Positions 7,929-14,392 of a stretch of 25,484 nt of DNA are shown here, in pieces. This stretch comes from an uncultured Collinsella sp. (GTDB taxonomy: Bacteria; Actinomycetota; Coriobacteriia; Coriobacteriales; Coriobacteriaceae), in contig CABSMV010000013.1 in assembly GCA_902478935.1 (NCBI GenBank), forward strand, positions 1 through 25,484. The letters run 5' to 3'. Position 1 is the stretch's first letter; every line of letters starts with the position of its first letter. The position numbers were made by a program, and so were the translations under genes. The notes under the pieces are model-generated. The model saw nothing but the letters and a program-made list of their open reading frames with translations, ran no database searches and was not told the origin of the DNA.

Positions 7929-8099
7929 CTATCGAAGTCCTGCCTGCCTTAGGATTCTTTTGGCAATTTGATCCTCAATCTCTCGGTGGCGTTTCACGAG
8001 CACGAGTTTATCTCCTTTGACGAACTTCTCGTGATTAGTGCCTCCTTTCGAGATGAAGCCGGCTTCTTCGAGGATGCGGATCAATTCGCGTCTCTGCAT
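7929..8099 (-). CDS. hicA: HicA-family mRNA interferase toxin
   Basis: Small double-stranded-RNA-binding-fold ribonuclease that cleaves mRNAs when free of HicB. The 56-residue protein has the family plan: helix RRELIRILEEAGF, the catalytic-histidine strand GGTNHEKF (H23), strands KLVLVKRH, and the C-terminal helix IAKRILRQAGL. The start at ATG 8099 is chosen because GAAAG lies eight bases upstream and HicA proteins begin just before the first helix. An upstream in-frame ATG at 8114 (five residues longer) has no ribosome binding site and would overlap the likely operator repeat. It is the first gene of a hicA-hicB operon on the minus strand. Confidence 0.9.
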   Translation of the reverse strand: MQRRELIRILEEAGFISKGGTNHEKFVKGDKLVLVKRHREIEDQIAKRILRQAGLR

Positions 8100-8100
8100 C

Positions 8101-8136
8101 TTAGCATCTTTCAATAACTATATATTAGCACTTTCT
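8101..8136 (-). promoter_or_regulatory. hicAB promoter with candidate operator direct repeats
   Basis: On the minus strand TGC followed by TAATAT (8130-8122) forms an extended -10 box 23 bases upstream of the hicA start. Two near-identical direct repeats, TTAGCATCTTTC (8101-8112) and TTAGCACTTTC (8126-8136) on the plus strand, bracket the start site. A further TTAGC-TATT-GCTAA palindrome lies at 8157-8170. These are natural sites for HicB autoregulation. Confidence 0.45.
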
Positions 8137-8297
8137 AAGGGTTTTAGACTTAAATCTTAGCTATTGCTAACCCTTTGTCTCACTTCGCCGTCCTTGGATA
8201 GCGGCTTATATTCCTTGTGGTATTAGTTTATTTGCTCGTGCGGACACGATTTGGTGCTCCGTGCGCGACCGCGAAAAGGGTTTGCGGTGACTAAAAT

Positions 8298-8612
8298 GTG
8301 GCCATAGAGGCAGTTTTAGCGAACCTCGCGGGAGTGACGCGTATGGACAACAACACGCTGCTGTTCCAGGACAAAGGTTCGGGTAGGTTTAAAGACGTCA
8401 AGATCTACCCTAACCGCATTGAGGTACTCAAGAAGGGCACTTTTGGCGGCAAGCACACCGAGATTGTTTATCTTAAGGACATTACGGGCGTCAATGGAAT
8501 CAAAGGCCGCGATGTTTTTCTGCGCAATCGTCTGTTGACCGCTTGCGTCTTTAGCCTGAGCAGCCGTGCGAAGGCCCAGGAGTTTGTTAACGCGCTGAAC
8601 ATGGTGATGTAG
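8298..8612 (+). CDS. Small PH-like domain protein
   Basis: A 104-residue protein if started at GTG 8298, or 89 residues from ATG 8343 (MDNNTLLFQDKGSG...), which has GGGAG at 8329-8333. The start is undecided. The sequence alternates short beta strands (LLFQD, DVKIYPNRIEVLKKG, HTEIVYLKDITGVNG, DVFLRNRLLTACVFSL) and ends in an amphipathic helix (SSRAKAQEFVNALNMVM). This is the layout of bacterial pleckstrin-homology-like proteins. No catalytic motif is visible. Similar PH-like and SHOCT modules are often fused in other bacteria. Here they sit on either side of hicBA in the same direction. Confidence 0.8.
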   Translation: MAIEAVLANLAGVTRMDNNTLLFQDKGSGRFKDVKIYPNRIEVLKKGTFGGKHTEIVYLKDITGVNGIKGRDVFLRNRLLTACVFSLSSRAKAQEFVNALNMVM

Positions 8613-8637
8613 CCGATAGCGGCGTTCGGGCCAAGGT

Positions 8638-8677
8638 AAAAATCGGGGGCACAGAACGGTGTTCTGCGCCCCCGATT
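8638..8677 (-). terminator. Rho-independent terminator of the PI-PLC gene
   Basis: Hairpin with AATCGGGGGC (8641-8650) pairing to GCCCCCGATT (8668-8677) and CAGAAC (8652-8657) to GTTCTG (8661-8666), with one A/C mismatch and a 3-base loop. Read on the minus strand it is followed by T5 (8642-8638). It can also act on the convergent PH-like gene, but it lacks a T tract in that direction. Confidence 0.88.
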
Positions 8678-8706
8678 GAGTCGATGTGTCTAAAAGGCCG
8701 GCTTGC

Positions 8707-11190
8707 CTATTCGACAACGTCCTCGTTGTTTTCACCGTCACTGGCAAACATCGCCGCGCCGGCGACCGTTGTCGCCACGGCGGCAGCGGCGAGCCCGGCG
8801 GCGATACCAGAGCCGTCGCCCGTGTCGGCGAGTTTTCCGCCCGAGTCCTTGCTCTTGTTGCCGCCGCCGTTCTTGTCGGCGCCGTCTGCGTTGGAACCCG
8901 TGCCGCTGCCGGTGCCGCCTGCACTGCCCGAGGCCGCTACGGTAAAGCTTACGGCTCCATCGCTGGCGAGCATGTAGTTCTGTGCCGCGTCGCCCAAAAG
9001 GTCTTTCGCGCGCACCCAGTACGTCCCTGCGGCAAATGTTTCGCCCTCGGCCATTGCCGTGCCCGGAGCGCCGTTCGCGTCGTGCACAAACTCGAGCTGG
9101 GCCGTGCAGGCATCGGTTTCGAGCTTGCCCTCGAGTGATGCCGCAATCTTGGCGCGCACGTCTTCGCCGGCCTTAAGGCCTTCGAGTCCCTCAAAATGGG
9201 GCGTCAGCGCGCGTCGATCGATATCGATGGGCACAGAGCCCTGCAGCCCCGTAACGGTCTCGTTGCCCAGGGCGTCGACATCCACGTATTCGATGGCAAA
9301 CGCGCTGCCAGAAGCGGCCACGTTGAGTACGTTGCTGCTGTCGACAAGGCGGAAATGGCCCTCGCCAACGGTCTTGCCATCTTGGAGCGAGGCATCGCTC
9401 AGCGAGTCTCCATACGTCATGTGCATGCGGTCCGGGAGGCAGCATGAAACTGTTGGCTTGTGCTTCGCGTCGTAATTGCGTTGGTAGATGCTCCGGGCCA
9501 GTGCCGAATCGACAAAGTCGGACGCGATAATGCCAACGTGCTTGAGGCAATCTGACTTTGTTTTATCGCTGCCGCTGGGATTGATGTACTGGCTCTTGTA
9601 CAGATGCTCGTTGACCACTCGCGCCGCGGTAAAAGGATTGCTTCCTTGTTTGTAATTCGTGCAACTGGTGTAGTTGATAGACCAGCAGCGTTCCAGGACT
9701 TGCACCTTGGCGCCATCATTGTCCTCGACGTCCACCTTGTTGCGCGTGAGATTGGTCGTCTCTCGCAGCGCCATATCGACCCAGCTAATCTTGTCGGTTC
9801 CGGTGCATTCAAAATGGTCCTGGGCGTATACCTTGGTGCAATAGGGCTCTTTGTCGCCCGCATTGCCCGTAGTCTCAAAGCCTCGCGCGTCTTGGACGAG
9901 GCACATCGACTGCCCGGAATGCGCCTTGATTTTGTCGTCCCATTGGGTGAGATCGAGGCCCCACGTGTGGCTGCTTACGCTGTTGCCGGCGAGTACAAAT
10001 CGACGCAGCAGGACGATCTTTCCGCGCACCTCGTTCAGTGTGGGGATTCGGCTCGACGTGTAGAACAGATCGGGATTATCGTGCATAACCTTGGCGAAAG
10101 CCGTCGTAACGCTTTCGTCGGTAGCCTCGTCGTTGCCTCGTGACGCAAGCATGATGAGCGCTTCTGACGGGTTTTCGTTCAAAAATGTTTTGAAGTAACC
10201 GATGACATCGGAGAGATGCATAAAGCCCCCGTCTTTTTTGAGCAGGTAGCATCTTCCATGGTCGATACCGGGGTCGCCGTTCTCGTCGTTCCTTCCGAGT
10301 CGGATATCAAAATAGCGAATGCCTTCGAGCAACTGCGTCGGGATGTAATCCTGCTGGCACTTTGCTTGTGAGGATTGGGGCTCGGTGTCGTTGTCCACGC
10401 TGCAGGTGCCCGAATCATGCGTGCCCGGGATACTCAGCTCGTCGAGGTACTTGTTGTCGTCGACGTATTTCATCCAGCATGGTCCGTCGACGTAGCTGCT
10501 ATACGTGGTCCAGTCGATACTTCTAACTGTGGTATTGATCTTGCCCATGTCGTAACCGACAAGTTCTAGCTCCCACGGAATGCTCTTACTCTTATGGCAG
10601 ATCTTATTGTTGTCCTGGTCTTTGCCGTCCGATTCTATTGCCAGGTACTTAATGTCTTTTTTCTCGGTTTCTTTCTCGACCGTGCGGTCTCGAATGATAT
10701 AGGTTCCGTTTGATTGACGTTCGAACGCAAAAGCGCGGCTGGGCTTGTTGTCATACTCGCCGCCCCATACGTGGATGACCTTTCCATCTTTGTCCGAGTC
10801 GTCGTCGACCGACCAAATGCTGTAGGCCGTCTTTTTATGCTCTTCGAAATTGAGCAAGGTGCGGATAGCATACCAGTTTGTATCGTCATTCTTGGTCGTT
10901 ACGTTCTCAAGGATGAGCTTGCTGGACGTGCCGTCGTTAAACAGGTGGCAGACGTTGCCGCGAACGTTGCCGTCTTGGTTGACGCTCGCGGTGCGAAAAT
11001 AGCCCGCGGGGCGAAGGCGAATGACGAAATTGTCGAGGCTGTCCGACGGTGCGGGTGTGTTGTCTGCAAATGCCGTTCGCAGGGGAATGCCCGGCGCTGC
11101 GGTTTCAGGCAGGCTTGCAAGTGGTGACAACGCCGCAAGCCCTAGGCCCAGCGTAAACGCTCGGCGGCTGATGGCATGGTGTTCGGTCAT
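8707..11190 (-). CDS. Tat-exported PI-PLC X-domain surface protein with possible LAxTG anchor
   Basis: Predicted extracellular phosphodiesterase of the phosphatidylinositol-specific phospholipase C fold. The 827-residue protein begins with a twin-arginine signal (ISRRAFTLGLGLA, residues 8-19), with likely cleavage after AFA (about 42). Residues 50-215 look like a beta-trefoil or ricin-type region with WSVDDDSDKDG-style turns. The catalytic X domain runs from about 240 to 560 with GTHDSG (H257, first catalytic His), DIRLG (R295) and DHGRC (H310, second His). An Ig-like region covers about 640-745. The tail is a Gly/Lys linker, LADTG (787-791), a hydrophobic span and an acidic end SDGENNEDVVE. 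Class E sortases use LAxTG, but the usual positive tail is missing. Start ATG 11190 has GGAGGA just upstream. The natural substrate (PI, GPI-like glycan or other) cannot be read from sequence. Confidence 0.9.
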   Translation of the reverse strand: MTEHHAISRRAFTLGLGLAALSPLASLPETAAPGIPLRTAFADNTPAPSDSLDNFVIRLRPAGYFRTASVNQDGNVRGNVCHLFNDGTSSKLILENVTTKNDDTNWYAIRTLLNFEEHKKTAYSIWSVDDDSDKDGKVIHVWGGEYDNKPSRAFAFERQSNGTYIIRDRTVEKETEKKDIKYLAIESDGKDQDNNKICHKSKSIPWELELVGYDMGKINTTVRSIDWTTYSSYVDGPCWMKYVDDNKYLDELSIPGTHDSGTCSVDNDTEPQSSQAKCQQDYIPTQLLEGIRYFDIRLGRNDENGDPGIDHGRCYLLKKDGGFMHLSDVIGYFKTFLNENPSEALIMLASRGNDEATDESVTTAFAKVMHDNPDLFYTSSRIPTLNEVRGKIVLLRRFVLAGNSVSSHTWGLDLTQWDDKIKAHSGQSMCLVQDARGFETTGNAGDKEPYCTKVYAQDHFECTGTDKISWVDMALRETTNLTRNKVDVEDNDGAKVQVLERCWSINYTSCTNYKQGSNPFTAARVVNEHLYKSQYINPSGSDKTKSDCLKHVGIIASDFVDSALARSIYQRNYDAKHKPTVSCCLPDRMHMTYGDSLSDASLQDGKTVGEGHFRLVDSSNVLNVAASGSAFAIEYVDVDALGNETVTGLQGSVPIDIDRRALTPHFEGLEGLKAGEDVRAKIAASLEGKLETDACTAQLEFVHDANGAPGTAMAEGETFAAGTYWVRAKDLLGDAAQNYMLASDGAVSFTVAASGSAGGTGSGTGSNADGADKNGGGNKSKDSGGKLADTGDGSGIAAGLAAAAVATTVAGAAMFASDGENNEDVVE

Positions 11191-11233
11191 ATCTCCTCCG
11201 TTCGCAGGGTGCGGTTATGCACTTGTTTTGGTC

Positions 11234-11239
11234 ACTATA
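11234..11239 (-). promoter_or_regulatory. Putative -10 box (TATAGT) for the PI-PLC gene
   Basis: Minus-strand GCAGTATAGT, 44 bases upstream of the start codon. There is no clear -35. Confidence 0.45.
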
Positions 11240-11397
11240 CTGCCCAGATGTTTAAAGACGCCGGTTTAAATTGCCTGCGCGGCGCTATAAATCGGCGGGC
11301 GGACGTGTTGGGGCACTTGTCTATTTGTGCTGTTATCACGTCTGGGATGGTTTTGGAGCCCGGCATCCTGCGTTCGTCGGCTACCGGCATAAGAATG

Positions 11398-11423
11398 GGG
11401 AGGGTCGGCTTACCGGCCCTCCC
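11398..11423 (-). terminator. GC-rich hairpin downstream of the lipoprotein gene
   Basis: GGGAGGGTCGG (11398-11408) pairs with CCGGCCCTCCC (11413-11423) over 11 bp with one U-G wobble and a 4-base loop. It lies 73 bases past the lipoprotein stop codon on the minus strand, where it is followed by CATTCTTAT, a weak T-rich run. The core is shared with the hairpin at 12233-12261. Confidence 0.6.
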
Positions 11424-11495
11424 TGGGTACGAAGCGCTGGGATACCGTCGCTTGTTTGCACTGCGTCCGTGTTTCCCGTTGTGCTCGCCAGTCGC

Positions 11496-12089
11496 TTAGC
11501 GCTTGATCTCGATATCCTCGAGCTTGACGTCCATGGCCTCGGTCTTGGCCTGGGCGATGTCGTCGGCAAACTCCAGAGACTTCATCATGGTCTCGACGGC
11601 GTCCTTGTGCTCCTCGACATTGTCGATACGTACGTACACACTGCCGCCGTCAACGTCAGTGAAGTACTCGGTCGTCACGCCGCCCGAGTGCGTAAAGTAG
11701 GCGCTGCGCCAGGTCTTGCCGTTGTACTTAACGGGATCGCTCTCGGTCCATCCGGAGTTGGCCTTCCACTTTGCCTCGTAGTCAAACAGTTCATCGGCGT
11801 TCTTGTCAGGATCGAAGACGGGGATGAAGCGGTCGCTGGCATGCTCGCTCTCGGTGAACTTAAACTGGGCCCTGTCGGCGGTATCGCCTGCGACGTCCGT
11901 GATTTCGACGCCCTCGGGGACTTCGACCTTAAACCAAATGAAGTCGGTCCTCATATCCACGGCTGGCTTTTCCGCGCCGCCGTCACCGCCACTGCCGGTA
12001 GCGTCGCCGTTTCCGCCACAACCCACCAGGGCAACCGCGGCAAAGAGACTGATGCAGAGGGTGAGAATCGCAAAGGCCTTCTTTTTCAT
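11496..12089 (-). CDS. Small lipoprotein of unknown function
   Basis: A 197-residue exported lipoprotein. The N-terminus is MKKK plus a hydrophobic stretch and the lipobox LVGC (21-24), with C24 as the lipidated residue, followed by a Gly/Asp-rich linker. The mature part (about 45-197) is acidic and beta-rich (DFIWFKVEVPEGVEITDV, FKFTESEHASDRFIPVF, GKTWRSAYFTHSGGVTTEYFTDVDGGSVYVRID), ending in a helix with charged residues. I do not recognise the family. The start ATG 12089 has GAGGAGGA nine bases upstream. It is transcribed toward the PI-PLC gene but separated from it by a hairpin and 305 bases. Confidence 0.87.
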   Translation of the reverse strand: MKKKAFAILTLCISLFAAVALVGCGGNGDATGSGGDGGAEKPAVDMRTDFIWFKVEVPEGVEITDVAGDTADRAQFKFTESEHASDRFIPVFDPDKNADELFDYEAKWKANSGWTESDPVKYNGKTWRSAYFTHSGGVTTEYFTDVDGGSVYVRIDNVEEHKDAVETMMKSLEFADDIAQAKTEAMDVKLEDIEIKR

Positions 12090-12136
12090 GGTCGTGTCCT
12101 CCTCGATCTGTAACCGCCCATGGATTACCTGCCTTT

Positions 12137-12142
12137 ACTGTA
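12137..12142 (-). promoter_or_regulatory. Putative -10 box (TACAGT) for the lipoprotein gene
   Basis: Minus-strand GCGTACAGT lies 48 bases upstream of the lipoprotein start. The first copy of the 15-bp repeat (12166-12180) lies just upstream of its expected -35 position. Confidence 0.4.
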
Positions 12143-12165
12143 CGCGCGGACGGCTCGCTAGGGTA

Positions 12166-12180
12166 GGCCATGTGTCCCAT
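12166..12180 (+). repeat. Direct repeat copy 1 (GGCCATGTGTCCCAT)
   Basis: Identical 15-mer to 12374-12388. Similarity weakly extends upstream (CTCG, then A-GGT-like bases). It lies upstream of the lipoprotein promoter. Confidence 0.8.
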
Positions 12181-12232
12181 TCTGGGGGCTGGAATTGCGC
12201 CGACAAGTGGCAATATGTGCGGTCGCAAAAGA

Positions 12233-12261
12233 GGGGAGGGCCGATGCTGTCGGCCCTCCCC
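12233..12261 (-). terminator. Orphan terminator-like hairpin
   Basis: Perfect 12-bp stem GGGGAGGGCCGA (12233-12244) with TCGGCCCTCCCC (12250-12261) and a 5-base loop. On the minus strand it is followed by TCTTTTG. No minus-strand gene lies upstream of it before fchA, so it may end a small RNA or antisense transcript. Confidence 0.6.
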
Positions 12262-12373
12262 GGGGTGAGGTGCCCGTTGATTTAATGGGGCGCGCGTGCG
12301 TGGGCGTTGCCCCAACAGGTTCCTTGTTTACAGATATGCCTCAGTTTTTGACGTCCGGAAGTCTCGAAAGGTG

Positions 12374-12388
12374 GGCCATGTGTCCCAT
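12374..12388 (+). repeat. Direct repeat copy 2 (GGCCATGTGTCCCAT)
   Basis: Exact copy of 12166-12180, 208 bases away. It lies about 55 bases upstream of the -35 element of the fchA promoter. Confidence 0.8.
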
Positions 12389-12443
12389 GTTTGCGGTGCC
12401 GAGGCCTATCGTTCGTCATAGAAATCCGCGATGGCCAGGTGCG

Positions 12444-12472
12444 CTGACGCTCATGTACTTATGGGCTAGACT
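12444..12472 (+). promoter_or_regulatory. Promoter of fchA-folD
   Basis: CTGACG (12444-12449), a 17-base spacer, TAGACT (12467-12472). The predicted leader is about 70 bases and contains a 7-bp GC hairpin at 12499-12522. Confidence 0.55.
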
Positions 12473-12549
12473 TAGCACCATTATGTGATTGATGCGGTCG
12501 GTCGGCGGTTGCCACCCGACCGATGTATATGACTTGAAGGTGCGTGCGT

Positions 12550-13182
12550 ATGAGCCAAGAGATGATGGATAAAACATGTCGAGAGTTTGCCGAGGCGCTT
12601 GCCGCACGCGAGCCGGTTCCCGGCGGCGGTAGCGCGAGCGCCTTTGTAGGTGCACTGGGCGCCTCGCTTTGCGGGATGGTTGCTCGCTATGGGGCGACAA
12701 ACCCTGCGCTTGCCGATCGCGCAGACGATCTGACGCGCGCGTTTGCCCAGGCGGATGAGTTGGCGCAGGAACTTGTGGGTCTGGTTGCCGAGGACGTTCG
12801 TGCGTACGGCCAGGTGTCCGCGGCGTACGGTATTCCGCGTGACGATCCGACTCGAGCGACCGCGATTCAGGATGCGCTGCATGTGGCCGCTCTGCCGCCG
12901 TATCGCATTATGGATGCCTGCGGGCGTGCGCTGGCGCTGCTCGAGGACATGGCCGACAAGGGCTCCCGACAGCTGCTGTCCGACGTGGCGTGCGGCGCCG
13001 TGTTCTGCCGTGCCGCTATGCAGGGCGCGAGCTTGACGCTCTTTGCGAACACCACGTCTATGAAGGATCGCGCTCGTGCTAAGGAGCTCGAGACGGCGTG
13101 TGATGAGTTGCTCGACACATGGTTGCCGCGCGCCGATGCGCTGGCGCGCCGCGCCTCCGACGCTGCAAGGAAGAGAGGATAG
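12550..13182 (+). CDS. fchA: Methenyl-tetrahydrofolate cyclohydrolase / cyclodeaminase family
   Basis: Cytosolic enzyme of the formiminotransferase-cyclodeaminase family. The stand-alone bacterial form interconverts 10-formyl-THF and 5,10-methenyl-THF, or deaminates formimino-THF. The 210-residue length fits. The hallmark PVPGGGSAS is at residues 22-30, followed by the helical segment AFVGALGASLCGMVARYG and a C-terminal helix bundle (EDMADKGSRQLLSDVACGAVFCRAA). The start is ATG 12550 (MSQEMMDK) with AAGG ten bases upstream; GTG 12544 is possible. The stop codon is two bases from folD's ATG, so the two are co-translated. No histidine-degradation gene is nearby, and fhs and folD are present. 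The cyclohydrolase role is therefore favoured over the cyclodeaminase role. Confidence 0.92.
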   Translation: MSQEMMDKTCREFAEALAAREPVPGGGSASAFVGALGASLCGMVARYGATNPALADRADDLTRAFAQADELAQELVGLVAEDVRAYGQVSAAYGIPRDDPTRATAIQDALHVAALPPYRIMDACGRALALLEDMADKGSRQLLSDVACGAVFCRAAMQGASLTLFANTTSMKDRARAKELETACDELLDTWLPRADALARRASDAARKRG

Positions 13183-13184
13183 CC

Positions 13185-14039
13185 ATGGCTGAACTGCTGA
13201 AGGGTGCTCCCGTTGCTCGCGCTTTGACTGAGGAACTTGCTGCTCGCTGCGCAGCCCTGCGCGAGCGGGGCGTTGTTCCGACGTTGGCTATCGTGCGTGT
13301 AGGTGAACGCGAGGACGACCTATCCTACGAGCGCGGTGCGCTCAAGCGCTGCGAAAAAGTGGGGATTGAGGCTCGTCGCGTTTTGCTTTCTGCCGATGTT
13401 TCGCAGGACGAGCTGTTGACGGCCATCGAGGACATCAATACCGATTCGGCTGTTCATGGCTGTTTGATGTTCCGCCCGCTGCCCGCCGGCCTTGACGAGA
13501 ACGCCGTCGCCGCAGCGCTCGATCCCGCCAAGGACGTTGACTCCATGACGCCGGCTTCGCTGCTCACCACGCTTTCGGGGCGCGGCGAGGGTTTTGCCCC
13601 CTGCACAGCCGAAGCCGTGCTTGCTTTGCTGGATCATTACGGCGTTGAGCTGGATGGAGCTAAGGTTGCTGTGGTCGGGCGCTCGCTGGTGATCGGGCGT
13701 CCCGTTGCCGCCGCACTTACGGCTCGCAATGCCACGGTGACGACGTGCCATACGCATACACGCGATCTTGCTGCCGAGTGCCGTTCTGCCGATATCGTTG
13801 TTGCGGCCGTTGGACGCGCGAGCACGATTGGCGCGGATGCCGTTCGCGAGGGCCAGACGATCATTGATGTTGGCATTAACTGGGACGAGGCTGCTGGCAA
13901 GCTGGTCGGGGACATCGATTTTGATGCTGCGGAGCCGGTCGTTAACGCCATCACGCCCGTGCCGGGCGGCGTGGGGGCTGTGACCACCGCGATTCTCGCC
14001 AAACACGTGATTGAGGCGGCGGAGCGCGCATCGAAATAG
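13185..14039 (+). CDS. folD: FolD-family methylene-tetrahydrofolate dehydrogenase, cyclohydrolase residues replaced
   Basis: Oxidises 5,10-methylene-THF to methenyl-THF with NAD(P)+. Ordinary FolD also hydrolyses methenyl-THF. The 284-residue protein has the family Rossmann motif GRSLVIGRPVA (166-175), NATVTTCH, DVD at 117-119, and VPGGVGAVT near the end. In the active-site motif YxxxKxK the tyrosine is present (Y48) and the second lysine is present (K54), but the catalytic lysine position is A52 (YERGALK). The QLPLP motif reads FRPLP, with F96 where the glutamine should be. Both residues are needed for cyclohydrolase action in studied FolD enzymes. A dehydrogenase-only enzyme paired with FchA is therefore inferred. 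Start ATG 13185 has AGAGAGGA at 13172-13179; an in-frame GTG at 13119 lies inside fchA and is rejected. Confidence 0.93.
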   Translation: MAELLKGAPVARALTEELAARCAALRERGVVPTLAIVRVGEREDDLSYERGALKRCEKVGIEARRVLLSADVSQDELLTAIEDINTDSAVHGCLMFRPLPAGLDENAVAAALDPAKDVDSMTPASLLTTLSGRGEGFAPCTAEAVLALLDHYGVELDGAKVAVVGRSLVIGRPVAAALTARNATVTTCHTHTRDLAAECRSADIVVAAVGRASTIGADAVREGQTIIDVGINWDEAAGKLVGDIDFDAAEPVVNAITPVPGGVGAVTTAILAKHVIEAAERASK

Positions 14040-14071
14040 GCGTTTGGGCTGTTTGAGGGGTTAGTTCTATA

Positions 14072-14310
14072 CCCCGTGGACAAAAAATGCCAAATATGAG
14101 TACTGTTGCCAAGATAGTCACATATATTTTAGGTTAATTTGGCTCTCTAACGATATTTATTATCGATAGAGAGCCTATTTTATTGGACCTATGGGGAAGT
14201 ACATCATCTAATTTTTGAACAAATGTAGACTTTCGACACCCATGCGTAGCAAAATTGCTGTTACTAAATTAGTGACAGTACTCATATTTGGCATTTTTTG
14301 ACCACAGGGG
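14072..14310. mobile_element. MITE-like element with long terminal inverted repeats
   Basis: The left arm 14072-14106 and right arm 14275-14310 are inverted copies. The inner 26 bases (14081-14106 versus 14275-14300) match perfectly and start CAAAAAATGCC. The outer GTGG/CCAC and CCCC/GGGG blocks match, with one mismatch and one extra base. The interior is AT-rich, has no credible gene, and contains a further hairpin. AGGGGTT occurs just outside on the left (14056-14062) and overlaps the right end (14306-14312), a possible but unconvincing target duplication. A small non-autonomous transposon or dispersed palindromic repeat is likely. Confidence 0.6.
14141..14184 (+). terminator. Hairpin with T-rich tail inside the element, possible folD terminator
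   Basis: GGCTCTCTA (14141-14149) pairs with TAGAGAGCC (14167-14175), and CGATA (14151-14155) with TATCG (14161-14165), separated by an A/A mismatch. The loop is TTTAT. TATTTTATT follows, so it can terminate folD transcription. Confidence 0.6.
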
Positions 14311-14350
14311 TTGCCAGCGCCGTGGTTTCGCCCTTTCTGCGCCGAAGCGA

Positions 14351-14356
14351 TACACT
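14351..14356 (+). promoter_or_regulatory. Putative -10 box (TACACT) for the C69 dipeptidase
   Basis: GCGATACACT lies 37 bases before the ATG at 14393. The -35 is weak (TTCGCC 14327-14332, 18-base spacer). Confidence 0.4.
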
Positions 14357-14392
14357 GTTGCCGTTTGATTTCTTCGCTCAAGGAGGATGCGC

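Larger units (their letters stand above)
11191..11495. other. Gene-free stretch between PI-PLC and lipoprotein genes
   Basis: About 305 bases with no supportable gene. It holds the PI-PLC promoter at its left end and a GC-rich hairpin at 11398-11423. Open frames here lack ribosome binding sites and family character. Confidence 0.7.
12090..12549. other. 460-base gene-free stretch with repeats and an orphan hairpin
   Basis: No convincing gene on either strand between the divergent lipoprotein and fchA. It holds two promoters, a direct repeat (12166-12180 and 12374-12388), a strong hairpin (12233-12261) with no gene to terminate, and a hairpin in the fchA leader (CGGTCGG 12499-12505 with CCGACCG 12516-12522). 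Confidence 0.7.
14040..14392. other. AT-rich intergenic region holding an inverted-repeat element
   Basis: About 350 bases without a gene between folD and the C69 dipeptidase. Most of it is the MITE-like element at 14072-14310, clearly more AT-rich than the flanks. The dipeptidase promoter and ribosome binding site occupy the right end. Confidence 0.75.

Noticed and set aside
12479..12549. Possible folate riboswitch in the fchA leader
   Set aside because: The leader is only about 70 bases with a simple GC hairpin. I see none of the conserved THF-riboswitch core sequences.
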